11,546 bases of DNA from positions 1-11,546 of the forward strand of contig UQQO01000069.1 in NCBI GenBank assembly GCA_900543175.1, written 5' to 3'. The notes below the pieces were generated by a model that saw only the letters and a program-made list of their open reading frames with translations, did no database searches and had not been told where the DNA came from. The position numbers and the translations under genes were made by a program. The stretch is from an uncultured Fusobacterium sp. Its GTDB lineage: Bacteria > Fusobacteriota > Fusobacteriia > Fusobacteriales > Fusobacteriaceae. Shown here piece after piece: positions 1-6,156 of the stretch; position 1 is the first letter of the stretch, and each line of letters begins with the position of its first letter.

Positions 1-1
1 A

Positions 2-463
2 ATATATACAAGTAGAGAAGAATTAAAAATCTATGCTCAAGCTGCTCAAATTAGTCTTAAAGAGGTTGGAATAAATGTAAAAATAAATACAGTTAGCTAT
101 GAAACACTACTAGATTTAAGAGATTCTGGAAAATTTGATCTCCTTATTTGGAATGTACTTGTGGCAAATACTGGAGACCCTGAAAAATATCTACGTGAAA
201 ACTGGTACAGTAGATCAGCTACTAACCAAACTGGATATAAAAATGAGAAAGTTGATGAGTTGTTAGATAGATTGGCATCAGAATTTGATGAGGAAAAGAG
301 AAAAGAGATGATTATAGAGATCCAACAGCTAATAATGGATGATATTCCTACTATATTCTTTGGATATGAAACTACATATTTAATTACAACTAAAAATATT
401 GAAAATGCTGTAATGTACCCAACTGATTATTATTGGATAACAAGCAAAACAAATATAAAATAG
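2..463 (+). CDS. ABC transporter substrate-binding protein, peptide/nickel (SBP_bac_5) type, C-terminal part
   Basis: This is the last 153 residues of a periplasmic solute-binding protein for a Dpp/Opp/Nik-type importer; the gene begins before the window. The reading frame is open from base 2 to the TAG at 461-463. A GTG at 161 is internal, because the same frame upstream encodes typical family sequence (a KIYAQAAQ segment, then FDLLIWN). The C-terminal part has the usual pattern of this family: a GDP-containing loop, a helix with VDELLD, a run of charged helix ending in IQQLIMDDIPTIFF, and a final short strand region. Two oligopeptide-type ATPases follow directly, so it is probably the receptor of the same transporter. 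The substrate (peptide, nickel or other) cannot be told from this part. Confidence 0.85.
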   Translation: MYTSREELKIYAQAAQISLKEVGINVKINTVSYETLLDLRDSGKFDLLIWNVLVANTGDPEKYLRENWYSRSATNQTGYKNEKVDELLDRLASEFDEEKRKEMIIEIQQLIMDDIPTIFFGYETTYLITTKNIENAVMYPTDYYWITSKTNIK

Positions 464-475
464 GAGATAGGAGCT

Positions 476-1255
476 ATGTTAAATATTAGTAATTTAACTA
501 TTCAATATGATAATAAAGTGCCTGTAGTAAAAAACTTTAATCTCTCAGTAAAAAAAGGAGAGATAATAGGGATAGTAGGGGAGAGTGGAAGTGGAAAAAC
601 TACTGTAATAAAAAGTATTATTGGAGCTTTAAATAAAAATAGTAAAATTTTAAATGGAAGTATACTCTTAGAAAATCAAGAGATATTAGGAAACTCTAAT
701 TTAAAAGACAAACATGGAAAAGAGATAACTATGATATTTCAAGATAGTAGAAACACTTTAAATCCCATTAGAAAAATAGGAACTCAATTTATTGAGTATA
801 TTCAGCAACATTCAAATCTATCAAAGGAAGAGGCTAAAGAAAAAGCTATATCAATGTTGAAGAAGATGAATCTTCCAACTCCTGAAAATGTAATGAATAG
901 TTACCCCCACCAATTGAGTGGGGGAATGTGTCAGAGAGTGGGAATTGCAATAGCTATGACCTTCAATCCCAAGGTTCTTTTGGCTGATGAGCCTACCAGT
1001 GCCCTTGATGTAACTACTCAAGCTCAGATAGTGGAGGAGCTTATGAATCTAAGAAAAAGTTATAATACAACTATTCTTTTGGTGACACACAATCTAGGAG
1101 TTGCTGCTTACATGTCAGATAGAATTATAGTAATGAGAAAAGGAGATGTTTTAGAACAGGGAACACCTCAAGAGATTATAAATTCACCTAAAAGTGATTA
1201 CACTAAATTACTATTAAACTCTGTTCCAGGAGTTGAAGAAAAATATGGAATTTAA
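476..1255 (+). CDS. Peptide/nickel-type ABC transporter ATPase (DppD/OppD/NikD-like), short form
   Basis: A 259-residue cytoplasmic ATPase that powers an oligopeptide-type importer. Walker A is GESGSGKT at residues 35-42, the Q-loop is IFQD near 87-90, the signature is LSGGMCQR at 147-154, Walker B with D-loop is [11 protein letters not shown] at 168-178, and the switch histidine is in VTHN at 203-206. The ATG at 476 follows two AGGAG motifs (462-466 and 469-473), 13 bases after the binding-protein stop. It ends soon after the DYTKLLL segment and lacks the roughly 60-residue C-terminal oligo_HPY extension with cysteines that many DppD/OppD proteins carry. In length it resembles NikD (about 254 residues). 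The next gene is the partner ATPase, overlapping by 11 bases, so the two are probably translationally coupled and form a heterodimer. Confidence 0.93.
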   Translation: MLNISNLTIQYDNKVPVVKNFNLSVKKGEIIGIVGESGSGKTTVIKSIIGALNKNSKILNGSILLENQEILGNSNLKDKHGKEITMIFQDSRNTLNPIRKIGTQFIEYIQQHSNLSKEEAKEKAISMLKKMNLPTPENVMNSYPHQLSGGMCQRVGIAIAMTFNPKVLLADEPTSALDVTTQAQIVEELMNLRKSYNTTILLVTHNLGVAAYMSDRIIVMRKGDVLEQGTPQEIINSPKSDYTKLLLNSVPGVEEKYGI

Positions 1256-2213
1256 TGATAGAGATATAATTTTACAAGCTAAAGATGTAACTAAAATATT
1301 TAAAACACAAAATAATAGATCTCTAACTGCATGTGATAAAATCAATATAGATTTAAAAAGAGGGAGATGTTTTGGAATTGTAGGAGAGAGTGGATGTGGA
1401 AAGTCAACTTTTGTAAGAATGGTTATGAATCTTGAAAATATCACATCTGGAAGTATAATATATAAAGGTCAAGATATATCTAAATTTAATAAAAATGAGG
1501 TATGGTTAAATAGAAAAAATATTCAGATGATCTTTCAAGATGCAATGTCTGCATTTAATCCTAAAATGAAAATAGTAGATATTTTAACAGAGCCACTTTT
1601 CAACTTTGGATTGTTGGAGAAAAAATTTAAATATGAAAAGGCTAAAGAGCTATTAAATATGGTGGAGCTATCTGAAGAGTATTTAGAATCATATCCCCAT
1701 AATTTAAGTGGAGGGCAACTTCAAAGAATTGGAATAGCTAGGGCAATCTCTTTGGAACCAGAGATTTTAATTTGTGATGAGGCTACCTCTGCTCTTGATG
1801 TTTCTGTTCAAAGTAGTATTATAAAACTTTTGAGAAAACTTCAAAGAGAGAGGAATTTAAGTATTCTCTTTATCTGCCACGATTTAATGTTGGTTAAATC
1901 ATTTTCTCAAGAACTAGCTGTTATGTATTTGGGAAATGTTGTTGAAGTGATAGATTCAGAGAAGATGCAAGAGATTGCACTTCATCCATATACAAAGGCT
2001 CTGCTAAATGCAGTTTTCACTTTGAATACATTTTCTGAAAATAAGGTAAAACTCCTATCTGGAGAGGTTCCTAGCCCTCTTGATGTCCCAGAGGGATGTC
2101 CCTTTGTAAATAGATGTGAATATGCTATGGAGATTTGTAAAAAAGAGAAACCACTATTAAAAGAGGTAGCACCAGATCATAAGGTAGCTTGCCATCTTAT
2201 TAGTAGAAAATAA
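1245..2213 (+). CDS. Peptide/nickel-type ABC transporter ATPase (DppF/OppF-like) with C-terminal Cys cluster
   Basis: The second nucleotide-binding subunit of the importer, 322 residues. It has Walker A GESGCGKS at 47-54, Q-loop IFQD at 96-99, signature LSGGQLQR at 154-161, Walker B and D-loop LICDEATSALD at 175-185, and the switch His in ICHD at 210-213. The C-terminal oligo_HPY region carries cysteines 285, 291, 298 and 316, the pattern reported to bind an iron-sulfur cluster in some Dpp-type ATPases. The start is chosen at ATG 1245. A longer frame from TTG 1233 exists, but AGGAG at 1228-1232 abuts that TTG and would be useless for it, while it lies 12 bases before the ATG. It overlaps the previous gene by 11 bases. 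A 15 bp tandem duplication covers the stop codon. Confidence 0.93.
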   Translation: MEFNDRDIILQAKDVTKIFKTQNNRSLTACDKINIDLKRGRCFGIVGESGCGKSTFVRMVMNLENITSGSIIYKGQDISKFNKNEVWLNRKNIQMIFQDAMSAFNPKMKIVDILTEPLFNFGLLEKKFKYEKAKELLNMVELSEEYLESYPHNLSGGQLQRIGIARAISLEPEILICDEATSALDVSVQSSIIKLLRKLQRERNLSILFICHDLMLVKSFSQELAVMYLGNVVEVIDSEKMQEIALHPYTKALLNAVFTLNTFSENKVKLLSGEVPSPLDVPEGCPFVNRCEYAMEICKKEKPLLKEVAPDHKVACHLISRK

Positions 2214-2231
2214 GAAAGTAGAAAATAAGGA
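2202..2231 (+). repeat. 15 bp tandem duplication across the ATPase stop codon
   Basis: AGTAGAAAATAAG occurs at 2202-2214 and again at 2217-2229, a period of 15 bases. The unit contains the in-frame end of the ATPase (Ser-Arg-Lys-stop), so a second in-frame stop follows five codons later. It lies just before the AGGAGG of the next gene. Confidence 0.85.
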
Positions 2232-2237
2232 GGAAAG

Positions 2238-3182
2238 ATGTTTGAACTGGGAAATATTACTTGTAATAAAGGAGAAAAATACTCTGGTTTTTGGAAGATA
2301 GATGATTACAATATTCCTGTAACTGTAATATATGGAAAAAATAGAGGTAAAACTATCTGTATATCTGCTGGGATTCACAACTGTGAATATACAAGTATTC
2401 AAACTGCCATTGATCTAGCAAATGAATTTAACCCTGATAATATAAATGGAATTTTAATAATTTTACATACAGTAAACTATTCTGGATTTTTTAAAAGAGT
2501 TTCAAGAATTGTTCCTGAAGATAATAAAAATTTAAATAGAGTTTTTCCAGGTGAGGAAAATGGAACTGTCTCTGAAAAGATAGCTTTTGCCTTTTCAAAA
2601 TATCTTTACCCTCAATTAGATTTTTTTATTGATCTTCATGGTGGAGATCTATTTGAAGAGGTTATGCCATTTATTTATGCTCCGGGGATAGGAGAAAAGG
2701 AGGTTATAGATTTTTCTCATAAGGTAGCCTCTAATATCTCTCTTCCTGTAAGAGTGAGATCAAAGGCTAGTACTGGTGCTTATAATTCAGCTGCTATTCA
2801 AGGTGTTCCCTCTCTCCTTATAGAGATAGGTGGAAATGGAAATATAGAGAGTAAAAATCTTGATAGATATAAGATTTGTTTAAAGGAGTTTCTAGCTTAT
2901 TTAGAAGTTATAGAATATACAACTTCTTCAAAGAGTGAAGAGCAAAAAGAGATAACACAGGCAAACTATTTAGAATCTCCATGTGAAGGATATTGGTATC
3001 CTAGATTTAAAGCAGGGGATTTAGTAGAAAAAGATGATATTTTAGGTGAGATTAAAGATTGCTTTGGTAAAGAACTTTGTACTTTTAGAGCAGAGTTTGA
3101 CGGAATAATTTTGTATCAAACTATTAGTTTAGCTATTCCTAAAGATGATCCTTTAGTTGCATATGGGAAACTAGAAAGATAA
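2238..3182 (+). CDS. Zinc-dependent deacylase, succinylglutamate desuccinylase/aspartoacylase (AstE/AspA) family
   Basis: A 314-residue predicted metal-dependent amidohydrolase of the M14-like AstE/AspA group, which cleaves the acyl group from N-acyl amino acids or related amides. Zinc ligands fit His47 and Glu50 in GIHNCE, and His134 in DLHGGD. The substrate-binding NLNRVFPG motif is at 98-105, and the catalytic glutamate fits Glu196 in LLIEIGG. The C-terminal third is a beta-rich domain typical of the family. There is no signal peptide, so it should act in the cytoplasm. It starts 24 bases after the ATPase stop with AGGAGG five bases before the ATG, so it belongs to the transporter operon and may process what is imported. 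The exact substrate cannot be read from sequence. The last codons and stop fall in the left copy of a 17 bp direct repeat. Confidence 0.85.
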   Translation: MFELGNITCNKGEKYSGFWKIDDYNIPVTVIYGKNRGKTICISAGIHNCEYTSIQTAIDLANEFNPDNINGILIILHTVNYSGFFKRVSRIVPEDNKNLNRVFPGEENGTVSEKIAFAFSKYLYPQLDFFIDLHGGDLFEEVMPFIYAPGIGEKEVIDFSHKVASNISLPVRVRSKASTGAYNSAAIQGVPSLLIEIGGNGNIESKNLDRYKICLKEFLAYLEVIEYTTSSKSEEQKEITQANYLESPCEGYWYPRFKAGDLVEKDDILGEIKDCFGKELCTFRAEFDGIILYQTISLAIPKDDPLVAYGKLER

Positions 3183-3188
3183 ATATAA
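3172..3188 (+). repeat. 17 bp direct repeat, left copy
   Basis: TAGAAAGATAAATATAA is identical to 3497-3513. It includes the last codons and TAA of the deacylase (Leu-Glu-Arg-stop). Confidence 0.9.
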
Positions 3189-3496
3189 AATACACCTATA
3201 ACCTACTTATCTAGTTAAGTTCATTTTTTCTTGTGTATCGTTAGATTTTGACAAAGTACCTTTGCATTTAGCGATTATTAGTCAAGTTAAGTTATCAAAA
3301 TTTCTTTTTTAACATCAATTTGACTCCATGTCAGTGAATAAAGAATCCCTATTGCTCATTCCGTTGAAAATGCAAAACTCAACTTCGTCTCAAACACGTT
3401 GCATTTTCTTAACTGCATTTCGCTGAGTGTTTCTAATATTCACTTCCAAATTACGTCAACTTGATGTTAAGGATAATATATTTTTACTTTAAGTAT
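3189..3496. mobile_element. Probable inserted non-coding palindromic element (MITE- or REP-like)
   Basis: About 308 bases with no credible ORF, held between two copies of a 17 bp direct repeat and separating the deacylase from its terminator. The base composition differs from other intergenic DNA here: 22 of 60 bases at 3361-3420 are G or C, against 5 of 60 at 6121-6180. The core is a set of concentric inverted repeats (3309-3470). No terminal inverted repeats are obvious at the element ends and there is no transposase, so if mobile it would depend on an enzyme encoded elsewhere. The mobile nature is inferred from the flanking repeat and the structure; a multi-copy check in a complete genome would settle it. 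Confidence 0.5.
3309..3470. repeat. Large nested inverted repeat
   Basis: Three pairs of arms share one centre near 3388. 3309-3323 pairs with 3456-3470 (15 bp, one mismatch; left arm TTAACATCAATTTGA). AGTGAATA at 3333-3340 pairs with TATTCACT at 3437-3444. GAAAATGCAA at 3366-3375 pairs with TTGCATTTTC at 3399-3408 around a 23-base loop. As RNA it would form a long imperfect stem of about 160 nt. Confidence 0.8.
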
Positions 3497-3513
3497 TAGA
3501 AAGATAAATATAA
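3497..3513 (+). repeat. 17 bp direct repeat, right copy
   Basis: Identical to 3172-3188. It again contains TTA-GAA-AGA-TAA (Leu-Glu-Arg-stop), as if this were the original end of the deacylase gene before the element arrived. The terminator follows 20 bases later. Confidence 0.9.
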
Positions 3514-3533
3514 GATGATATTTATAATAAAAT

Positions 3534-3564
3534 ACCCCTCAAGGTCCATGTGACTTTGAGGGGT
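3534..3564. terminator. Bidirectional intrinsic terminator between convergent operons
   Basis: ACCCCTCAAGGTC (3534-3546) and GACTTTGAGGGGT (3552-3564) form a 13 bp stem with one wobble pair and a 5-base loop. The A-rich left flank gives a T-rich tail on the minus strand (ATTTTATT), and GTTTAAATTT follows on the plus strand. It ends the deacylase operon from the left and the amino-acid transporter operon from the right. Confidence 0.85.
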
Positions 3565-3579
3565 GTTTAAATTTAATTA

Positions 3580-4305
3580 TTAGTTAAAATATTTTTTAAT
3601 TAAAGCATCATATGTTCCATTAGCTTTTAATTCAGCAAGTGCTTTTTCTACTTTTTCAAGAAGAGCTTTATCATTTTTTCTTAAAGCAATTGCATATTCC
3701 TCTTGTTCAGCATCAGCTTCAGCAAGAACTAATCCTGGGTTTTGTTTTACATAGTTTTTAGCAGGTTCAGAGTCTAATACAACAGCTTCAACTTTATCAG
3801 CTTGTAGTGCCATTATTCCAGCATAAGCAGCATTGAATCTTTCAACATTAACTCCTTCAATTTCACTAACAATAGTATCTCCAGTAAATCCAAGCATAAC
3901 AGCAACTTTTTTACCTTTTAAATCATCAAAAGATTTTATTGAGTTATTTCCCTCTTTAACTATGATAACTTGGCTAGCTGTATAATATGGTTGTGTAAAT
4001 GATACAGTTTTCTTTCTCTCTTCAGTAGCTGTCATCCCTGCAATAACTAAATCTACTTTTTTCATTTGAAGAGCAGGTAAAAGTCCATCAAAAGACATAT
4101 CTAAAACTTTTACATCTGCATCCATTACCTTTCCAATCTCATTAACTAATTCAATATCAAATCCTGTAACTTCCCCTTTTTCAAGATATTCAAATGGTGG
4201 AAACTCTGCATTTGTCCCTACAAAGATCTTGTCCTTTGCCATAGCTGAAACAGATAAAGATAAAACTAATGCACCCATAAGTAAACTTTTAACAAATTTT
4301 TTCAT
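3580..4305 (-). CDS. Amino-acid ABC transporter periplasmic binding protein (SBP_bac_3 family)
   Basis: A 241-residue receptor of a polar amino-acid importer. A classical signal peptide spans residues 1-23 (KKFVK, a hydrophobic core, then a signal peptidase I site after AMA). There is no lipobox cysteine, so the mature protein should be free in a periplasm. Family marks are the ligand-pocket strand FPPFEY at 35-40, GFDIEL at 48-53, GMTATEER at 90-97 whose Arg97 fits the carboxylate-binding arginine, GFTGD at 139-143, and Asp178 in VVLDSE, in the position that often contacts the ligand amino group. ATG 4305 is preferred over ATG 4311: AGGAGG lies 8 bases before the former and only 2 before the latter. 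It is the last gene of the operon, 58 bases after the ATPase. The ligand cannot be fixed; the leader upstream hints at arginine or another basic amino acid. Confidence 0.9.
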   Translation of the reverse strand: MKKFVKSLLMGALVLSLSVSAMAKDKIFVGTNAEFPPFEYLEKGEVTGFDIELVNEIGKVMDADVKVLDMSFDGLLPALQMKKVDLVIAGMTATEERKKTVSFTQPYYTASQVIIVKEGNNSIKSFDDLKGKKVAVMLGFTGDTIVSEIEGVNVERFNAAYAGIMALQADKVEAVVLDSEPAKNYVKQNPGLVLAEADAEQEEYAIALRKNDKALLEKVEKALAELKANGTYDALIKKYFN

Positions 4306-4363
4306 AATCATTTCCTCCTGTATTTATATATTTATACTTGCTTCATTAATTAATGTAGTAAAA

Positions 4364-5092
4364 TTATTTATTTAAAACTTTATCTAAAAACTCTTTTGTT
4401 CTCTCATGTTTAGGATTTTCAAAAAGTTCAATTGGTGTAGTATCTTCTAAAATATTTCCTCTATCCATGAAGAATACTCTATTAGCAACATTTTTAGCAA
4501 ATCCCATCTCATGTGTAACAATAAGCATTGTCATTCCCTCTTTAGCTAGATCTCTCATAACATCAAGAACCTCTTTGATCATTTCAGGGTCAAGAGCTGA
4601 TGTAGGCTCATCAAATAGCATAATTTCAGGCTCCATTGCTAAAGCTCTAGCAATAGCTATTCTTTGCTTTTGTCCTCCTGACAGTTGATTTGGATAAGCA
4701 GCAGCTTTATCTTTTAATCCTACTTTTTCAAGAAGAACTAAAGCTTTACTTTCAGCTTCCTCTTGTGAGTAACCTTTTATCTTTATTGGAGAAAGAGTTA
4801 GATTTTCAAGAACTGTTTTATGTGGGAATAAATTAAAGTGTTGAAACACCATTCCTACTTTTTCACGAATCTTGTTAATATCTGTATCTACTCCCATAAG
4901 ATCTTGATTATTTACATATATATGTCCAGCTGTTGCCTCTTCAAGTTTGTTTAAACATCTTAAAAATGTAGATTTTCCACTTCCTGAAGGTCCTATTATA
5001 GCTATGATATCACCTTTTTTAACCTCTGTACTAATATCTTTTAAAACCTCTAATTTTCCATAATTTTTATATAAATTTTCAACCTTAATCAC
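4364..5092 (-). CDS. Polar amino-acid ABC transporter ATPase (GlnQ/HisP family)
   Basis: A 242-residue cytoplasmic ATPase of an amino-acid importer, full length for the family. It has Walker A GPSGSGKS at 34-41, Q-loop [10 protein letters not shown] at 82-91 (the FNLFPH form is characteristic of amino-acid importers), signature LSGGQKQR at 137-144, Walker B and D-loop [11 protein letters not shown] at 158-168, and the switch His in VTHEMGF at 192-198. The start is a GTG (5092-5090) that overlaps the permease stop by 8 bases, with an AGGGG motif about 10 bases before it inside the permease gene. Translation is therefore probably coupled to the permease. The binding protein follows. Confidence 0.95.
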   Translation of the reverse strand: MIKVENLYKNYGKLEVLKDISTEVKKGDIIAIIGPSGSGKSTFLRCLNKLEEATAGHIYVNNQDLMGVDTDINKIREKVGMVFQHFNLFPHKTVLENLTLSPIKIKGYSQEEAESKALVLLEKVGLKDKAAAYPNQLSGGQKQRIAIARALAMEPEIMLFDEPTSALDPEMIKEVLDVMRDLAKEGMTMLIVTHEMGFAKNVANRVFFMDRGNILEDTTPIELFENPKHERTKEFLDKVLNK

Positions 5093-5795
5093 TTACTTTC
5101 AACCCCTTTTCTACATTTCTCATAACTTTAGTAAATAATGCTGTTAATACTAGATAGATAAGTCCAACTGCCAATAGTGGCTCAACTCCTCTATATGTTT
5201 GGCTTGTAATTATATTTGCTGATCTCAATAAGTCTACCCCTCCAATAAATCCAACAATTGAAGTTTCTTTTAAAAGAGTTATAAACTCACTTACAAGAGC
5301 TGGAAGAATCTTTTTAATAGCTTGAGGAATGATAACCTCTTTCATTGCTACCCCATAAGGCATTCCTAAAGCTCTAGCAGCTTCCATTTGTCCTTTATCT
5401 AGCCCCTCAATACCTGCTCTTATTATCTCAGCAACATATGCTCCAGAGTTAATTCCAAATGAAAGTCCAGCTATAACAAGGATAGGTGTATCTCTTAAAA
5501 CTCCAACAAATATTAAATTTGCTAAGATCATCAATTGTACAACTGCTGGAGTACCTCTAATTATATCAACATATCCAAAAGCTATTGAAGATAGAGGATT
5601 GAATTTTTCCCAACCTTTTTTATGCTTTAATGGATAAAATTGTGAAAGTTCCAAAAGTGCAATTAAAATCCCAAGAATAATTCCTATTATAGTAGCTAAC
5701 AGTGTTGTTCCAATTGAAAAAGCTAGACCATTTAAGATATACATGTATCTATCTCCTCCAATAAAAATATCTTTCAGTAAAACTAAGTAATCCAT
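5085..5795 (-). CDS. Polar amino-acid ABC transporter permease (HisM/GlnP type)
   Basis: A 236-residue inner-membrane permease of the His/Glu/Gln/Arg/opine transporter family. A hydrophobic segment at about 22-48 is followed by a basic loop (KHKKGWEKF), the conserved RGTP at 80-83, further membrane segments near 85-120, the coupling-helix motif EAARALG at 138-144 with IIPQA after it, and a last membrane segment near the C-terminus before [12 protein letters not shown] 5795 is preceded by AGGGGGAA at suitable distance. As the only permease of this operon it probably works as a homodimer. It is the first structural gene after a leader of about 310 nt with tandem terminators, so its transcription is likely attenuated. 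Confidence 0.93.
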   Translation of the reverse strand: MDYLVLLKDIFIGGDRYMYILNGLAFSIGTTLLATIIGIILGILIALLELSQFYPLKHKKGWEKFNPLSSIAFGYVDIIRGTPAVVQLMILANLIFVGVLRDTPILVIAGLSFGINSGAYVAEIIRAGIEGLDKGQMEAARALGMPYGVAMKEVIIPQAIKKILPALVSEFITLLKETSIVGFIGGVDLLRSANIITSQTYRGVEPLLAVGLIYLVLTALFTKVMRNVEKGLKVSD

Positions 5796-5840
5796 TTGTT
5801 TCCCCCTTTATAATAATTAAAATTTTATTACTTGATTATA

Positions 5841-5871
5841 AAAAAAATGCAACCTCTAAAAAGGCTGCATT
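5841..5871 (-). terminator. Leader terminator 2, upstream of the permease
   Basis: In minus-strand RNA, AATGCAGCC (5871-5863) pairs with GGTTGCATT (5854-5846) around an 8-base loop, followed by seven U. One pair is G-U on the minus strand but A-C on the plus strand, so the hairpin is stable only when read toward the permease. It sits 45 bases before the permease start. Confidence 0.8.
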
Positions 5872-5882
5872 AAACTTCTAAT

Positions 5883-5911
5883 AAAAAAATCAATAGAATA
5901 AATCTATTGAT
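5883..5911 (-). terminator. Leader terminator 1, upstream of the permease
   Basis: A perfect 9 bp stem, ATCAATAGA with TCTATTGAT (5889-5897 and 5903-5911), has a 5-base loop and is followed on the minus strand by a run of T (5888-5883). It lies about 85 bases after the leader ORF stop and just before a second terminator. Confidence 0.75.
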
Positions 5912-5996
5912 CACATTTCACTCTATGCTCATGGAATACAAAATATAATTGATAAAATATCTATCTACATTTTATACCCAATCTTTTCAAGAAAGT

Positions 5997-6077
5997 TTAA
6001 ATTTGATCAACCAATTTTAAAGAATAAGGTTTTCTATTTAATTTTTCATTTTTCCTTATCCTAAATCTCCTGATCAT
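5997..6077 (-). CDS. Arginine-rich 26-residue leader peptide
   Basis: A short ORF of ATG plus 25 codons and TAA, starting about 29 bases after the predicted transcription start. AGGAGG (6089-6084) lies 6 bases before the ATG, as strong as any site in the window. The peptide begins MIRRFRIRKNEK and continues with another Arg at 15 and Lys at 16 and 21. Four of the first eight codons are Arg (AGG, AGA, AGG, AGG). Codons 6-8 (AGG ATA AGG) can pair with codons 17-19 (CCT TAT TCT) in a 9 bp stem with one wobble, so a ribosome waiting at Arg codons would open it. Tandem terminators and an amino-acid transporter follow. The ORF and its site are seen directly; a role in sensing Arg (or Arg-tRNA) is inferred. 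It is not a homologue of any leader I can name. Confidence 0.6.
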   Translation of the reverse strand: MIRRFRIRKNEKLNRKPYSLKLVDQI

Positions 6078-6112
6078 TTTTCCCCTCCTCATTTACTTTT
6101 TTGATTTGCCTA

Positions 6113-6141
6113 ATTGTACATCTTAAAAAATTAAATGTCAA
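6113..6141 (-). promoter_or_regulatory. Sigma-70-type promoter for the leader and amino-acid transporter
   Basis: TTGACA (6141-6136) and TACAAT (6118-6113) are separated by exactly 17 bases on the minus strand. Transcription should begin near 6106. The -35 box lies in the 9-base centre of a perfect inverted repeat (6120-6156). Confidence 0.85.
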
Positions 6142-6156
6142 GTAATTTTTTAAGAT
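6120..6156. promoter_or_regulatory. Perfect inverted repeat over the -35 box (candidate operator)
   Basis: ATCTTAAAAAATTA (6120-6133) and TAATTTTTTAAGAT (6143-6156) are perfect 14 bp arms around AATGTCAAG, which contains the -35 hexamer on the minus strand. The position fits a repressor site. The sequence does not match ARG-box, CodY or TnrA consensus closely, so the regulator is unknown. Confidence 0.45.

Larger units (their letters stand above)
5796..6106 (-). promoter_or_regulatory. Long 5' leader (putative attenuator) of the amino-acid transporter operon
   Basis: About 311 nt of untranslated leader run from the predicted start (~6106) to the permease. In order it holds the Arg-rich leader ORF, a hairpin ATAAAAT/ATTTTAT (5975-5952, minus strand), and two intrinsic terminators. 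TTGATC near the end of the leader ORF (6010-6005) is complementary to GATCAA at 5912-5907, which enters the upstream arm of terminator 1, so an alternative antiterminator fold is possible. No T-box sequence (AGGGTGGNACCGCG) and no recognisable lysine riboswitch core is present. Read-through must be controlled or partial, since both terminators precede all three structural genes. Confidence 0.6.

Noticed and set aside
1233-1244. TTG start for the second peptide-type ATPase
   Set aside because: The AGGAG motif directly abuts the TTG, leaving no spacing; ATG 1245 is 12 bases downstream of it.
1214-1444. Minus-strand ORF of 76 codons
   Set aside because: It is antisense to the two conserved ATPase genes and shows no family motif. 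The same applies to 2157-2402 (-), 4467-4688 (+), 6436-6627 (-) and 7376-7588 (-), all opposite conserved genes.
4306-4311. Upstream ATG of the amino-acid binding protein
   Set aside because: It is only 2 bases from AGGAGG; the second ATG has an 8-base spacing and gives a normal signal peptide start.
4344-4355. CATTAATTAATG palindrome between the ATPase and binding-protein genes
   Set aside because: It is too short and A/T-rich to call a regulatory site or terminator; no T run follows in either direction.
5835-5840. TATAAT on the minus strand just before the permease
   Set aside because: It is the end of the terminator T run; at 16-18 bases upstream there is no -35-like sequence, only a T-rich stretch.
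5796-6106. T-box or lysine riboswitch in the transporter leader
   Set aside because: No AGGGTGGNACCGCG-type T-box precedes either terminator and no lysine riboswitch core was recognised. A leader peptide explains the layout better.
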